A stretch of DNA of 64,000 nucleotides from Lucinisca nassula (taxonomy: Eukaryota; Mollusca; Bivalvia; Lucinida; Lucinidae). The translations under genes and the position numbers were made by a program. The stretch covers positions 150,303,564 through 150,367,563 of the forward strand of contig OY757013.1 of assembly GCA_963580285.1 (NCBI GenBank). Direction: 5' to 3'. The stretch's first letter is position 1, and each line of letters starts with the position of its first letter. The notes below the pieces were generated by a model that worked only from the letters and a program-made list of their open reading frames with translations, was not told the DNA's origin and did not search any database. Shown piece after piece: positions 11,935 through 23,924 of the stretch.

Positions 11935-12672
11935 AAAGTAGAAGTAAAACAAAGATCAGGAATTGATACAATTAACTTACTCCATCCATAAAAGACACCA
12001 AAGGGAAAGAAATACAAACATTAAGCGACCAGACCATAATGGAAACCTAAACAAAGGAAGGCCATATGGACAGTTACTTTCCCACAAAATGGCCATATGG
12101 CCATCCAAAATTAAAAGACACAAGTGATACACAGAGTAAGTAACAAACAACAACATAAATAAATCGCCACAGAAGAGCCGCCTTGGAACGGTCAGTGGAA
12201 GATTTCCACTGGGGGGCTTAAATCGATTTTACGTGGCCACAATCCTCGCCCTTACTTCCGTCGCGATTTAGACAAATAATTTGTTCAGTCCGCATGAAGG
12301 CCTCCTAACTCATCAGTGCAACATCTCCGTGAACACAGAAATCAAAGAACCACAGAGGTGAGACAACGGTGAGGACTCGACAGCAAGAAACCACTGAAAT
12401 GCTGGAGCAAAAGAAAACCAACAGTTAGACTCCGATGAGCCCGACCAGAGACAGAGCATCAGGCACCAACCAACATTATCTATTTAATTTTCAATAAGCC
12501 TTTACGTTGGAGCCGTCATAGAATCTGAGGCCTGACCCACCGGCGTGCAATTAAAGAGGGAAGCAAAGTTGCCAACCGTGATTGGGTTAACTACCATGCA
12601 TGCAGTCTGTCGTATAATATCCATGCTGTACACAATCTTTTTATATCGAAGAATGATTTTACGAAATTGCGC
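11935..12672 (-). pseudogene. Retroelement family R copy in the tandem array
   Basis: Reverse-oriented 3' region, running from the AAGATCAGGAATTGATACA end to a remnant of the ORF end (peptide MDIIRQTACMVVNPITV near 12.6 kb). Flanking array sequence resumes at 12672 (CATTTGTAACTTGCGTGC), so this is an insertion. Confidence 0.7.
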
Positions 12673-13162
12673 ATTTGTAACTTGCGTGCGCTGTGTTGCA
12701 TGGCATAACTTTAGAACCATGCATGCTAGGGTTTTGAAATTTCATACATGGATTTCTAATGAAAAACAGCCGATACGTATTTTTGCTTGCCAGGATTATT
12801 CCTTGTCCTGGGCAATAAAAAATGGATGAAATCTCAAAAACTATTTAAATTAAAGCCTTGAACGTTGATGAGTATAGTGCTATTGATGAGTCGATTTGGA
12901 GAAATTCCAAAAAAAATAATTCAAATGGCACTTTGTGAATTTGGGCATATGTACAATCCATGCATTGTGATGCAAAACATATACTTTTAAAACGATGTTA
13001 GCTAGGGTTTTGAAATTTCATATGGTTTCCTTATGAAAAAAATAGTGGACATAATTGGTCCTATGGGATCCTATGGTATGCTTTTACGCAAAGATGAACA
13101 CAAAAACCATTGCAAAAATCCTGAATGACATATAAGAGGTAACAAAATATGGTCAAATTCAC

Positions 13163-13243
13163 ATATATATATAAGACAAGTATCGATGCGTTCATGTATC
13201 CTATTACAAATGGTAATATCAACCGGTTCCGCTGATATCTTAT
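13163..13243 (-). CDS. Ubiquitin-like domain, exon 1 of 3 (beta hairpin)
   Basis: An 81-nt exon, phase 1-1, with a strong acceptor (GAATATTGTTGTTCTTAG) and a weaker donor (ATATAT/GTGAAT). Its 27 residues contain VDITICNRIHERIDTCLIYI, which has the strand-turn-strand pattern that opens the ubiquitin fold. It follows CARD 4 after a 164-nt intron. Alone it would not be callable. The match of phase, order and fold with the next two exons makes it likely. The roughly 8-kb intron that follows holds the big tandem array at 8170-13050. Confidence 0.6.
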
Positions 13244-13407
13244 CTAAGAACAACAATATTCACAGTTTGCTAATTAATCATGATCTAGCTAATATCAACT
13301 GACAGTGGTAAATCTTTTTCAAAATATTCTTAATCTTACATAAAATTTAGTAAAACGGAAAAGAAGCATGAATATACAACGCGCTTTCGAACAACATAAA
13401 TGTGTAC

Positions 13408-13674
13408 CTGAAGGATTCGTAATCAATGCTGCTAGCTCCGAATAGTTTGAAATCTTAAGAGCATCACGGAAAATAGCTATGCTGTTTGAGTCCTTTTGCA
13501 GAAGTTTCCTGATTAGCCACACGACTCGCTGTCTTCGTTGTGTAGAAACCTTCATTATCTCGTCAAACTCCTTTGCTTTAAACACCGTTTCATGCACAAG
13601 CTTTTCTCGCAGTCTCGTAGGCTCTAGTTCATCCAATATGGTTGAATAATGTTTCAATATGTTCTTTCGTATAT
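13408..13674 (-). CDS. CARD domain exon 4 of the multi-CARD gene
   Basis: A 267-nt exon, phase 1-1, with acceptor TTTATTTTAG and donor CCTTCAG/GTACAC. About 89 residues are almost entirely CARD: ILDELEPTRLREKLV for helix 1, FDEIMKVSTQRRQRV for helices 2-3, VWLIRKLLQKDSNS for helix 4, IAIFRDALKISNYSELAALI for helices 5-6. It is the most canonical CARD of the four. The upstream intron (29342 to 13675) is 15.7 kb and almost all repeat; the downstream intron is only 164 nt and leads into the ubiquitin-like exons. Confidence 0.84.
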
Positions 13675-13874
13675 CTAAAATAAATATTACCGACAGTTTA
13701 ATGTAGAGCTAAATAGACAGTGAACTAAGATATAGGCATTGTAAGAAATGTTAACCAGAAAATAGAACAATTAGTGAACGTAAAATAGACATAGAAAAAG
13801 TAACCAAGAAACAGAGCAATAATAGAATACATACAATCGATACCACCAAAAATAGAAAGAACAAGATGTGTTTG

Positions 13875-14925
13875 TGAAACACAAACACATCCCCCGGGCA
13901 TGGTCATTTTTTTCAAAGTTGGTCACAGTTCAAGAGTGGGAAGCCCTTGACACAAGGAACCTACATACAAAATATGAAGGCTCTACCTTAAATGGTTCAA
14001 AAGTTATGAACAATAATATTTTTTTTAAGTAGGTCATAGGTCAAGGTCACAGGTCAAACTTGTTTTTGGGAATGTAAAGCTCTTGTCACAAGAAACCTAC
14101 ACGCCAAATATGAAGGCTCTATCTTAAATGGTTCAAAAGTTATGAACAATTTTTCTTTTTTCTTTTAAATAGGTAAAGGTCAAGGTCACGGTCAAAAATG
14201 TTTGCATGAATGTAAAGCTCTTATCACAGGAAACCTACATGCCACAAATGAAGGCTCTATCTCAAACGGTTCGAATGTTATAACCAAAATGTTATTTTTT
14301 CTTTTAAGTAGGTCAAGGTCAAAGTAACAGGTCAAAATGTTTGAATGAATGTAATGCTCTTGTCATAAGGAACCTACATGCCAAATATGAAGGCTCTGTC
14401 TCAAAAGGTTTAAAAGTTATTACCAATGTTAACTTTTTCTTCAAAGGTCAAGGTCAAATATTTTTGCGTGAATGTTGATTTCTTGTCACAAGGAACCTAA
14501 TTGAAATGGTTCAAATGTTATGACCAAAATGTTATTTTTTATCTTAATTAGGTCAAAGGTCAAGGTCATAGGTCCAAATTTTTTACATGAATGTAAAGCT
14601 TTTGTCACAAGGAACATACATGACAAATATGAAGGCTGTATCTCAAGCGGTTCAAAAGTTATGACAAATGTTGTTGTTTTTTCTTATAAGTAGGTCAAAG
14701 TTCAAGGTCAAGCTCACAGGTCAAAATCTTTTGCATTAATGTGAAACCCTTGTCACAAAGACCTACATGCTAAATATGAATGCTCTATCCCAAATGTTTC
14801 AAAAGTTATGGCCAATGTTAAAGATGTCCACGTACAAACCAACAAACAAACAAACCAACAAACAAACAAACAGACAGGGCAAAAACAATATGTCCCCGCT
14901 ATCGCTACCGGGGACATAAAAATGA
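13875..14925. repeat. Tandem array, seven units of about 137 bp
   Basis: Units carry CACAAGGAACCTACATGCC, AAATATGAAGGCTCTATC and GGTCAAGGTCA. The element starts near GAAACACAAACACATCCCCC and ends after an AAACAAACAGACAGGG tract with the small hairpin TCCCCGCTATCGCTACCGGGGA at 14893. It lies in the CARD3-CARD4 intron. Confidence 0.72.
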
Positions 14926-14939
14926 ACAAAAACCATCAA

Positions 14940-15110
14940 ATGCTCCATTTTGTGGGAAAGTGACTGTCCTTTTGACTTTTCGTAATTGGTGTTCCCATAA
15001 GGGTCTAGTTGTTTCGTGTTTGTTTTTCTTTCCCTTTGGTGTCTTTGCATTTCATCATAGTATAGTTTATATTTTCCTTTCCTTTGGCACCATGGTTTCC
15101 ATGGGGGAAT
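14940..15110 (+). repeat. Retroelement family R fragment
   Basis: Short piece with TTTTGTGGGAAAGTGACTGT and TTTCCCTTTGGTGTC. Confidence 0.5.
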
Positions 15111-15235
15111 TTTGTAATTGGCCGAAAATAGCTGGTCTGGCCCAGAATTAACTTGTACACTCCATAACCCTTTCATGTAACATTTTTTAAACCCCGATAA
15201 TTATAAATGACCGTCCAAATGCGGTACTTTCGTTG

Positions 15236-16450
15236 CGGTTTCATTAGCTCACCAGACCCGAAATCTCCGGGGAAGCTTACAGGATAGGCAGTTGTCCGTC
15301 GTCGTCCTCGTCGTCGTCCGCCAACAAATTTTAACAGCATCTCCTTTGATCGAATTTCATCTGTGGCATCCTTGGGCCGATGGATTGAAAGTTTGTGTTT
15401 CTTTATGAAATTCGTCTGATTAGTTTGGTTGCTATGGCCACTTTGAGTTTCCATAGACTTATAATGGGGAAAATTGAAAAATGGTATTAACTGCCAAGAC
15501 TTTGCAGCTAAACCAAAACTTCATTGAAATGTTCCTTAAGCAAACATCTATTTGCCATATAATTTTAGGCCTACTGCTCACTTTTGCTGGTTGCCAATGG
15601 AACCGAAATGAAAAAAAAAAATAGAAAAGAAAAACTTTAAAATCATCTCCTAAAAAAATATGCTCTATACGGCAGGGGATTTATGGAAATATTCACCATA
15701 TTTGCCTTGACTTGATGAAATTCGGCTCTATAGTTTTTGTTGTTATGGCAACTTAGAATTTCAATTGACTGGTAATGGGGAAAGATGAAAAAACGGCATT
15801 TACTGAACGTCTTTGCAGATATTTTGACAAAACCTTCGTAGAAATATTTTAAGCAATCATCTATCTGCCATATGTTTTAGGCCTACTGCTCATTTCTGCT
15901 GGTTGCCTTGGAAACTCAAATGAAAACAAAATAGAAAAAAAAATATTACAAATTCATCTCTTCAGAAACCATATGCGCTTTGAGGCTGAGACTTTATGGA
16001 AATATTTACCATATTTACCTTTACAGGTTTTGTGATTTCAATAAAATTCGGCTCTTTAGTTTGGATGTTATTGAAACTACTTAGAATTTCCATTGACTTG
16101 TAATGGGAAAAATTGAAAAATGGCATTGACTGCAAAATCTTTGAAGATATTTTGACAAAACTTTCATTGAAATATTTTCAAGCAATCATCTATCTGCCAT
16201 ATGATTTTAAGTCAACTGCTCATTTTTATTGGTTGCCATGAAAACCAAAAAGCCCACCAAAAAAAAAAATAAATAAATAATAAATAAATAAAAATGATCT
16301 TCTCTAAAACCATATGATATATGAGGCTGAGACTTTATGAAAATAGTCCCCATATTTATCTGAACAGGGTTTGAGTGTGTATTTTTTATTTTATGAAATT
16401 CGGCTCTTTAGATTGGTTGCTTTGACTTTAAATCGGTTAAATTGAAAATT
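15236..16450. repeat. Tandem array, about 3.5 units of 330 bp
   Basis: Units carry GGTTGCTATGGC, CTGCCAT-TGATTTTAGGC and TATGAGGCTGAGACTTTATG. The left end reads TTAGCTCACCAGACC and then a GTCGTCGTCCTCGTCGTCG tract. More pieces of the same family lie at 21715-22050 and 23925-24245, separated by younger insertions. Confidence 0.65.
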
Positions 16451-16464
16451 TGCATTTACTGCCA

Positions 16465-16615
16465 AACAAAAGTGAAGGCAATGATCAGGAATAGATACAG
16501 TTAACCCACAGCTCCCATCAGTGAGAAACCAAGGGAAAGAAACACAACCATGAAACAACTAGACCCTAATGGAAACATCACTAGCTGAAAGACACAAGAA
16601 TTCCACAGAAGGCGG
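16465..16615 (-). repeat. Retroelement family R fragment
   Basis: Reverse-oriented end piece with GGCAATGATCAGGAATAGAT. Confidence 0.55.
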
Positions 16616-16616
16616 C

Positions 16617-19600
16617 GTCGCACCTGCTGGGGGCAAAAATCATAGAAGCCACAATCAGAATGTTGTTATTAACCAGTGCTTCAGCTGAAGTGCACGACCC
16701 GCCGGATGCTTTTAGCTTTATGAGTGTTACCATATATGGGTATGGCGGCCATTTTGGTCATGTGACCTGGACCTAAAACGCTTCCCCCAATAAATGCACC
16801 TTATCGCTAGGTGCAAAAATATATCTTCTACTTTAGTACTGTATTCTGAATCGTTTGCAGGATAAAATGCATTCTCACTTTTCCAATACAAAAGCATATG
16901 TGTCAAAGTTTGACCTAGGCACAAAGAAGGTCAAGGTCAACCCAGGGTCACCATTTTAGTAATTTATGGTGGGCCTACGTCCCAGATGCTATTTACCAAG
17001 TTTCGTGGAAATCTGCCCAGTGGTACTGGAGAAGACTATTTTTGAAGGGTTTTTACCATATATGGCTTGGAGGCCATTTTGGTCATGTGACCTGAACCCC
17101 ATGAGCAAATTTTGGTTTCCCCCATCCCATAGAGGCTCCATATGAAATTTGACTTCAATCGGCCCAACGGTTTCCTATGAGAAGCAGTTCGAAAATTTTT
17201 ACATTTTTCGCCTCGGCGAGGCTATACTAAATGGAATGTAATATTATGCAAGGTCATTGGTAAGATCTCATTGATATCTATCAGTATGCCAAAAATTGTT
17301 TAAATATTCCAAGCGGTTAAGTCACTATCTCCAATTTTCACAAACGGGTTACGGACGGACAAACAGACAGACCATATATGGCTTGGCGGCCATTTTGGTC
17401 ATGTGACCTGGACCCATGAGCAAATTTTGGTTTCCCCCATCCCATAGAGGCTTCATATGAAATTTGATTTCAATCGGCCCAACGGTTTTTTTAGGAGAAG
17501 CAGTTCGAAAACTTTCACATTTTTCGCCTCGGCGAGGCTATACTAAATGGAATGTAATATTTCGCAAGTTCATTGGTCAGATCTCATTGATATCTATCAG
17601 TATGCCAAAAATTGTTTAAATACTCCAAGCGTTTAAGTCACTATAACCACTTTTCACAAACGGGTTACTGACTGACCCAAAGAAGATCAAGGTAAACCCA
17701 GGGTCACCATTTTAGCAGTTTATGATGGGCCTACGTCCCAGATGCTGCTTATCAAGTTTCGTGGAAATCTGCCCAGTGGTTCTGGAGAAGACTATTTTTG
17801 AAGGGTTTTTACCATATATGGCTTGGCGGCCATTTTTGTCATGTGACCTGGACCCCATGAGCAAATTTTGGTTTCCCTATTCCATAGAGGCTCCATATGA
17901 AATTTGACTTCAATCGGCCCAACGGTTTCCGAGGAGAAGCAGTTCGTAAATTTTCACATTTTTCGCCTCGGCGAGGCTATACTAAATGGAATGTAATATT
18001 TCGCAAGTTCATTGGTCAGATCTCATTGATACTAAATGGAATCAGTATGCCAAAATCTATATACACTAAATTTATCAGTATGCCAAAAATTGTTTAAATA
18101 TTCCAAGCGGTTAAGTCACTATCACAAATTTTCACAAACGGGTTATGGACGAACAAACAGACAGACCATATATAGCTTGGCGGCCATTTTGGTCATGTGA
18201 CCTGGACCCCATCAGCAAAGTTTGGTTTCCCTCATCCCATAGAGGCTCCATATGAAATTTGACTTCAATCGACCCAACGGTTTCCGAGGAGAAGCAGTTC
18301 GAAAATTTTCACATTTTTTCGCCTCGGCGAGGCTTTACTAAATGGAATGTAATATTTCGCAAGTTCATTGGTTGGATCTCATTGATATCTATCAGTATGC
18401 AAAAAATTGTTTAAATATTCCAAGCGGTTAAGTCACTATCACCAATTTTCACAAACGGGTTACTGACGGACAGACTGACAGAATGACCGATTGACCAAAT
18501 GACAGAATGACAGAATGATACGGTGATTTTAGGGCACTCTTAGAAATCAATCGACTTCAGTCGGTTGCTTTTTCTGCGGGTCGTGCAATTAAGTAAATTT
18601 CATAGCAGTTGATAGTTGATGTAAAATGTGTCAAAGTCACTGGACCAAAAAATATACCGTAGGCCATGATCACCAGGTCAAGGTACGTGCCAAATCAGTA
18701 CAATGAGGAGAAGTACTATGCAAAATTTGGTGGCTGTAGGCCATTTATTTTAGGACATATTGAACATTGACGTAAAGTCGCTGGAGTGCATAATATAGGT
18801 TAAGGTCACCAGGTCAAGGTACCCACAGAGAAGGTAAATGTAGGAGAAGCACTATGCAAGGTTTGGTGGTTGTAGGCATTATAGTTAAGAAGATATGGAA
18901 TGTCGACCTAAAATGGGTTAAAGTCAATGGAGTGAAAAAATAGGTCAAGGTCACCAAGTCAAGGTTCCCACAGAGAAAGTAAATGTAGGAGAAGCACTAT
19001 GCAAGATTTGGTGGTTGCAGGCCTTTTATTTGAGAAGATCTGGAACATTGACGCAAATTGTGTCAAACTCACTGAAGCGTAAAATATAGGTCAAGGTCAC
19101 CGGGTCAAGGTGCTTGCCTAGTCAGGACCTCAGGGTGATGTTTTATGAAAGGTTTGATGGTTGTTTAGTCTTATAGTTGATTACCATACAACTTCGACGT
19201 AAATGTCGAACTTCGACGTAATGGTAAAAGTCACTGGAGCGGAAAATATAGGTCAAATTCACCAGGTCAAGGTGCTTCCAAAGTGAAAAGGTCTATGAGA
19301 TGTTTCATGTAAGGTTTGATGGTAGCTGAGGTTTGTAAAATAAAAACTTTGACGTAAATGTCGAACTTTGACGTAAATGTCGAACTTCGACGTAATGGTC
19401 AAAGTCACCGGAGCGCAAAATGTAGGTCAAAGTCACCAGGTGAAGGTGCTTACAAAATGAGAAGGTCTATGAGATGCTTCATGTAAGGTTGGATGGTAGC
19501 TGAGGTCTGTAAATAAAAACTTTGACGAATGTCGAACTTCGATGTAAATGTCGAACTTCGACGTAATGGTCAAAGTCACTGGAGCGCAAAATATAGGTCA

Positions 19601-19812
19601 AAATCACCAGGTCAAGGTGCTTACAAAGTGAGAAGGTCTATGAGATGTTTCATGTAAGGTTTGATGGTAGCTGAGGTTTGTAAAATAAAAACTTTGACGT
19701 AAATGCCGAACTTCGACGTAAATGTTAACAGACGGACGCACGGACGGACGGACGAACGGACGGAAAATCAGACGCCTATGTCGCACCCTGCTACAAGCAG
19801 GTGCGACAAAAA
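16617..19812. mobile_element. Internally tandem element with GTCGCACCTGCT ends (outer)
   Basis: The left end GTCGCACCTGCT at about 16618 and the right end AGCAGGTGCGAC at about 19796-19807 are inverted repeats. The body holds about seven units of 130-150 bp (AGGTCAAGGTCACCAGGTCA, ATGGTAGCTGAGG, TTCGACGTAA) followed by an (ACGG)n-type tract at 19735-19766 and a terminal hairpin. Another element (16690-18590) sits inside it near its left end. Confidence 0.65.
16690..18592. mobile_element. Internally tandem element with TGCACGACCCGC ends (inner)
   Basis: The left end TGCACGACCCGC and right end GCGGGTCGTGCA are perfect 12-bp inverted repeats. Five units of about 320-440 bp lie between, each with GGCGGCCATTTTGGTCATGT, CGGCCCAACGGTTT and TTCGCCTCGGCGAGGC. 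The open frames at 17722-18097 read through units and are not genes. Confidence 0.7.
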
Positions 19813-19814
19813 TG

Positions 19815-20400
19815 ACGGTTACTTGCCCACAATATGGCTAATTGGCTATCCAAAGCCAAATAATATGAGCGGTACACACACTCAAGGACAAGCCATAACA
19901 AAAATAAACCACGACAGAAGAACCGCCATGGAACGGTCAGTGAAACGAATTCCATTAGGGGGCTTAAATCGACTTTGCGTGTCCACAATCCTCGCCCTTA
20001 CTTCCATCGCGATTGAGACAAATAATTTATTCAGTCCGCATGAAGACCTCCTAACTCATCAGTGCAACATCTCAGTGAACACAAACATCAATCAACCACA
20101 GAGATGAAACAACGGTGAGGACTCGACAGCAACAAACCACTGAAATGCTGGACCAAAAGACAACCAACAGTAAGACTCCGACGGACCCAACCAGAGACAG
20201 AGTATCCGGCACCAACCAACATCACATAAAATTAGATTCTCTCTAATTCTCAGTAAGCCTTTACGCTGGAACCGGCATAGAACTGACGCCTGACCCACCT
20301 GCGTGCAATTCAAGAGGGAAGCAAAAGTGTCAACCGTAATTGTGTTAACTACTATGCATGCAGTCTGTCATATAACATTTATGTTGTACCCAAACTTTTT
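19815..20400 (-). pseudogene. Retroelement family R, 3' region (part 1 of a split copy)
   Basis: Reverse-oriented 3' region, from TTACTTGCCCACAATATGG to the start of the ORF remnant (GTTGTACCCAAACTTTTTAT). Part 2 continues at 21258 after an insertion. Confidence 0.7.
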
Positions 20401-21258
20401 ATCCCCCAACCGAATAGGTTCGAGGGATAAAGCGATCAGTCTGGCGTCCGTCCTTGGCCGTTCGCCCAGTTGTCCGTCCGTCCGCATACGCAACCTTGTG
20501 ATGACCATAAATTCAATACCCTTTAAGATTTATTGATGGTTCTTGGCACAATTGTTTACAAGACGGAGACGGTGTGTCATGCACAAGAACTAGAACTCTG
20601 GCTGCCATAGTTTTTGAGTTATCTCCCCTTTTAATAAAAAAGAGTGACTATCTTGTGATGGCCATAACTCCAATACACTTCGAGATATTTCGATGGTACC
20701 TGGCACAGTTGTTCACAAGGCTGAGGCGGCGTGTCATGCGCAAGAACTACAACCCCGGGCACCATGGTTATTTGAGTTATCTCCCCTTCAAATAAAGTAG
20801 AATCTTTAGGTTCATTAGAACCTCGTGATGGCGATATCTCAAATACTCTTTGAGACATATTGATAGTACTTGGTACAGTTGTAAATGAGGTTAAGCATGT
20901 GTGTCGTGTGCAAGAACCACGACTTGGGTGCCCTGATTTTTTTAATTATTTCCCCTGACAATATAACCTTGTGATGGTCATACCTTTGAGATATATTGCT
21001 GGTACTTGCTACAATTGTTCATGTATATACAAGGTTGAAAAGGCATTTCATCTGCAAGAACCACTGCTCAGTATACATGTACTTTGTGCATTGGAGATCT
21101 TGGATCTTCATCATGTTTAGAAGCGATCCTTTGTATCATCGGGCGAAGATAGTCCCAATAAACATTACATATACAAAATAAACTATGGGCTTACCAGTAT
21201 GTTTTAATCTGTTGCACTTTCTATATATATACCCGTCTTGGCTTTTGGTCGGGGGATT
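20400..21258. mobile_element. Internally tandem element with ATCCCCCAACC ends
   Basis: Starts ATCCCCCAACCGA and ends near TTGGTCGGGGGAT, an inverted pair. Four units of about 160 bp carry CTTGTGATGGCCATAA and TGAGTTATCTCCCCTT. A GTCCGTCCGTCCG tract follows the left end. It splits a retroelement ORF remnant. The open frames inside are repeat-derived. Confidence 0.72.
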
Positions 21259-21715
21259 TGCCATTTCCTCTGATGGCTATTTTATAACGAAGATTGATTT
21301 TACGAAATTGGGTACTGAAGTCATTGCAGTTATATTCTGATAGACCTTGTTGCAAAAGAGATTTAAGTTCATCGAATTTTGAAATCAAATCGGAATGGCG
21401 TCTATAAAATTTTGAAAAGGCTTTGCATAGCTTATGATACCAATAACCCTGATGAAGAAGTTTAGCAGTTAACAATTCATTACGAGTGTTGAAGTCAGAT
21501 ACATGACTAAACACTTTGGTAAATCGAATAAATAGCGAAATATAAACGCCATAGGGTGCCGCACGATGAACATCACCATCCGAGAAAGGAAAATACACAA
21601 TCTCAAAATCAAAATCATCGCGTTTATCATAAATGTTGCAAGAAACAAATCTATCTACAATAGATAGGTGTTAATCTAAAAACGGGGGCTCAGTATCAGA
21701 AGAATTTGCTTTATT
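21258..21715 (-). pseudogene. Retroelement ORF remnant (part 2 of a split copy)
   Basis: Minus-strand open stretch to 21598 with motifs AAPYGVYISLFIRFTKV, KLCKAFSKFYRRH and LLQQGLSE. I associate these with the region C-terminal to a reverse transcriptase in a family common in marine invertebrates; the class is not certain. Frameshifts and the 0.86-kb insertion show it is dead. Confidence 0.65.
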
Positions 21716-22050
21716 TAACTGAAGTCAGCAGATATTTTGGCAAAACTTTCGTAGAAATATTCTTTAAAAATCTTCTATTTGCCATATGATTTTTGCCTAC
21801 TGCTTATTTTTATTGGTTGCCATTAAAATTTAAATTATCTCCTCAATAACCATTTGCTTTATGAGGCTGAGATTTTATGGAAATATTCACCATATTTGCC
21901 TTGCATGTTTTTTGTTTATTTATTTTTTTTTATGAAATTTGGCTCTTTAGTTTGGTTGCTATGGGAAGTTAAGCATTTCTATGGACTTTTAAAGGGGAAA
22001 TTTTAAAAAAAATGACATTTACACCTTTCAAGATATTTTATCAAACTGTC
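21715..22050. repeat. Piece of the 330-bp array family
   Basis: One unit of the family at 15236-16450, between the retroelement remnant and SINE A copy 5. Confidence 0.55.
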
Positions 22051-22051
22051 C

Positions 22052-22212
22052 GGGCCCCGTCCATCAGGGCTTAAAGAAATAGATGGGCTGCATGAAGCTT
22101 CCAGGCAGAGCTGAAACATACTGCACACGAGCACTGGTAAACCGCTTACAGGATCTAAGCGGTGCGATTTGGATCGGCCATGCTTATAAACCCTATTGGT
22201 TTCACTGGGCGT
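22052..22212 (+). repeat. SINE family A, copy 5, 5' part
   Basis: Left portion of a SINE; the right portion is at 23807-23905. The break falls after TTTCACTGGGCG, where a tandem element has inserted. Confidence 0.68.
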
Positions 22213-23806
22213 CATTAGGGCCCCGCAAATTTATTTGCGGGTGCCCTATAGCAATCACCCTGTCTGTCCATCTGTCCGTCCACATTTTTTATGATTTTTT
22301 TTTCTAAATAACTTACCAACCGTCAGACGCATCAACTTCAAATTTTAAATTTAAGGTCACAACATCATTACACGATTTCATAGCAAGTTACATAACTCTA
22401 GCCATAATACCCTTAGAGTTATGGCCCTTTGAAAAACTTTAAAATGTCCACATTTTTCATGTGTTTTCTTAATAACTTACACACCGTTAAACCTATCAAC
22501 TTCAAACTTTAAATATATGGTCTCATTATCATTACACAATGTAATAGTAAGTGGCGTAACTGTTGCTTTAATACTCTCATAGTTATGGCCCTTTGAAAAA
22601 CATAAAAAATCAGTTTTTTTCGTCTTTTTTATCTTTATTTTAGATCACTACAGTTATTCAAATAAAACTTCCTATAGTTATTGACAGTAATGCCCTATCT
22701 GTCCGTCCGTCCATCCATCCGTCCATCTGTCTGTCCATCTGACCTTCTGTCCATCAACATTTTCTTTATAACTTACAAAATAGAAGTGGAGGCAATTAAG
22801 AGGAATCGATACAATTAACCCACTGCCCCCATCAGAGACACCAAAGGGAAAGAAGCCCAAACATAAAGCAACAGACCCCAACGGAAACACCAACAGCGGT
22901 GAGCCAAAAAGACCAATTACTTTACCTCAAATGCCCAATAGGCTATCCAAAATAAAATAATATAAGCGACACAAACACCCAAAGACAAACCATAACAAAA
23001 TAAACCGCGACAGAAGAACGGCCTTGGAACAGTCAGCGGAAACGAATTCCACTTGGGGGGGGGGGCTTAAATCGATTTTTCGTGGCCGCAATCCTCACCC
23101 TTACTTCCGACGCGATTAAGACAAATAATTTGTTCAGTCCGCATGAAGGCCTCCTCACTCATCAGTGCAACATCTCAGTGAACACAAAAATCAAACAAGC
23201 ACAGAGATGAAACAACGGTGATGACTCTACAGCAAGCAACAACTGAACTGCTGGAACAAACGAAAACCAACAGTTTGACTCCGATGGGCCCGACCAAAGA
23301 TAGAGCATCAGGTTCCTACCAACATAAGCCTTTACGTTGGAACCGTCATAGAATCTGAGGCCTGACCCACCGGCGTGCAATTAAAGAGGTTTTACTTAAC
23401 CTTCAAACGCATCATTTTCAACCTTCAGACGTAAGATCACAACAACATTAAACAATTTCAAGTTAATTAACTCTAGCTATAATACTCTGAGAGTTATTGC
23501 CTTTTGAAAAAAAAATAGCTTTTTGCGTCCTTTGTTTGCATCTTAATTTCAAAACCAATATAGATATACAAATAAAAATGAAGCTGAAGTTATTGACAGT
23601 TGCCATATAGTAACACCCTGTCGTTTTTATTCATAACTTACAAACAGTCAAATGCATCAACTTCAAATTATCATTACACAATTACATGGCATGTTACGTA
23701 ATTGTAGCTACAATACTCTAAGAGTTATGGCCCTTTGAAAAAATCCAACTCCTCCGATGGCACTGCCGGGGAACTATCAGTTTCACTGACAACTCTAAGT
23801 TACTCT
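22212..23806 (-). mobile_element. Internally tandem element (family T), split by a retroelement
   Basis: Left end AGGGCCCCGCAAATTTATTT, right end near CAGTTTCACTGACAACTC. Units of about 180 bp carry CATCAACTTCAAA, TTACACAATT and GAGTTATGGCCCTTTGAAAA. CTGTCCGTCCGTCC-type tracts lie at 22262 and 22696. A retroelement copy (22780-23388) sits inside. The related copy at 45460-46632 is in the opposite orientation. Confidence 0.68.
22780..23388 (-). repeat. Retroelement family R copy
   Basis: Reverse-oriented 3' region with a nine-G run near 23058, inserted in a family-T element. Confidence 0.68.
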
Positions 23807-23905
23807 ATGTCAGGTAAAAATCCCATAAAATTGGTAGCAACGTCTCCAAAATTACCTATACAGTGTTGAAGGGAACATTAAACCCCAAATCAATCAAACA
23901 CACAA
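23807..23905 (+). repeat. SINE family A, copy 5, 3' part
   Basis: Resumes at about ATGTCAGGTAAAAATCCC and ends in AATCAATCAAACACAC. Confidence 0.62.
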
Positions 23906-23924
23906 AAAACAATTATCAAACTGT

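Larger units (their letters stand above)
8170..13050. repeat. Large tandem array, units about 200-300 bp
   Basis: Roughly ten diverged units carrying GCATAACTTTTGAACCATG, GATTCCTCATGAAAAA, GATTATGCCCC and GAGTTATGGCCCTTT. It starts at TATGCCCCAATTTTGGAC after a retroelement piece, with GTTCGTTCATTTGTTCG near 8230. It is interrupted by a tRNA-SINE (9238), SINE A (10668) and retroelement R (11935). A poly-A run of about 24 lies at 10016-10039. The layout fits pearl/Helitron-like bivalve elements. Confidence 0.7.

Noticed and set aside
13875..14925. CRISPR-like regular spacing
   Set aside because: Units are about 137 bp of diverged sequence without short constant repeats and unique spacers; the genome is eukaryotic.
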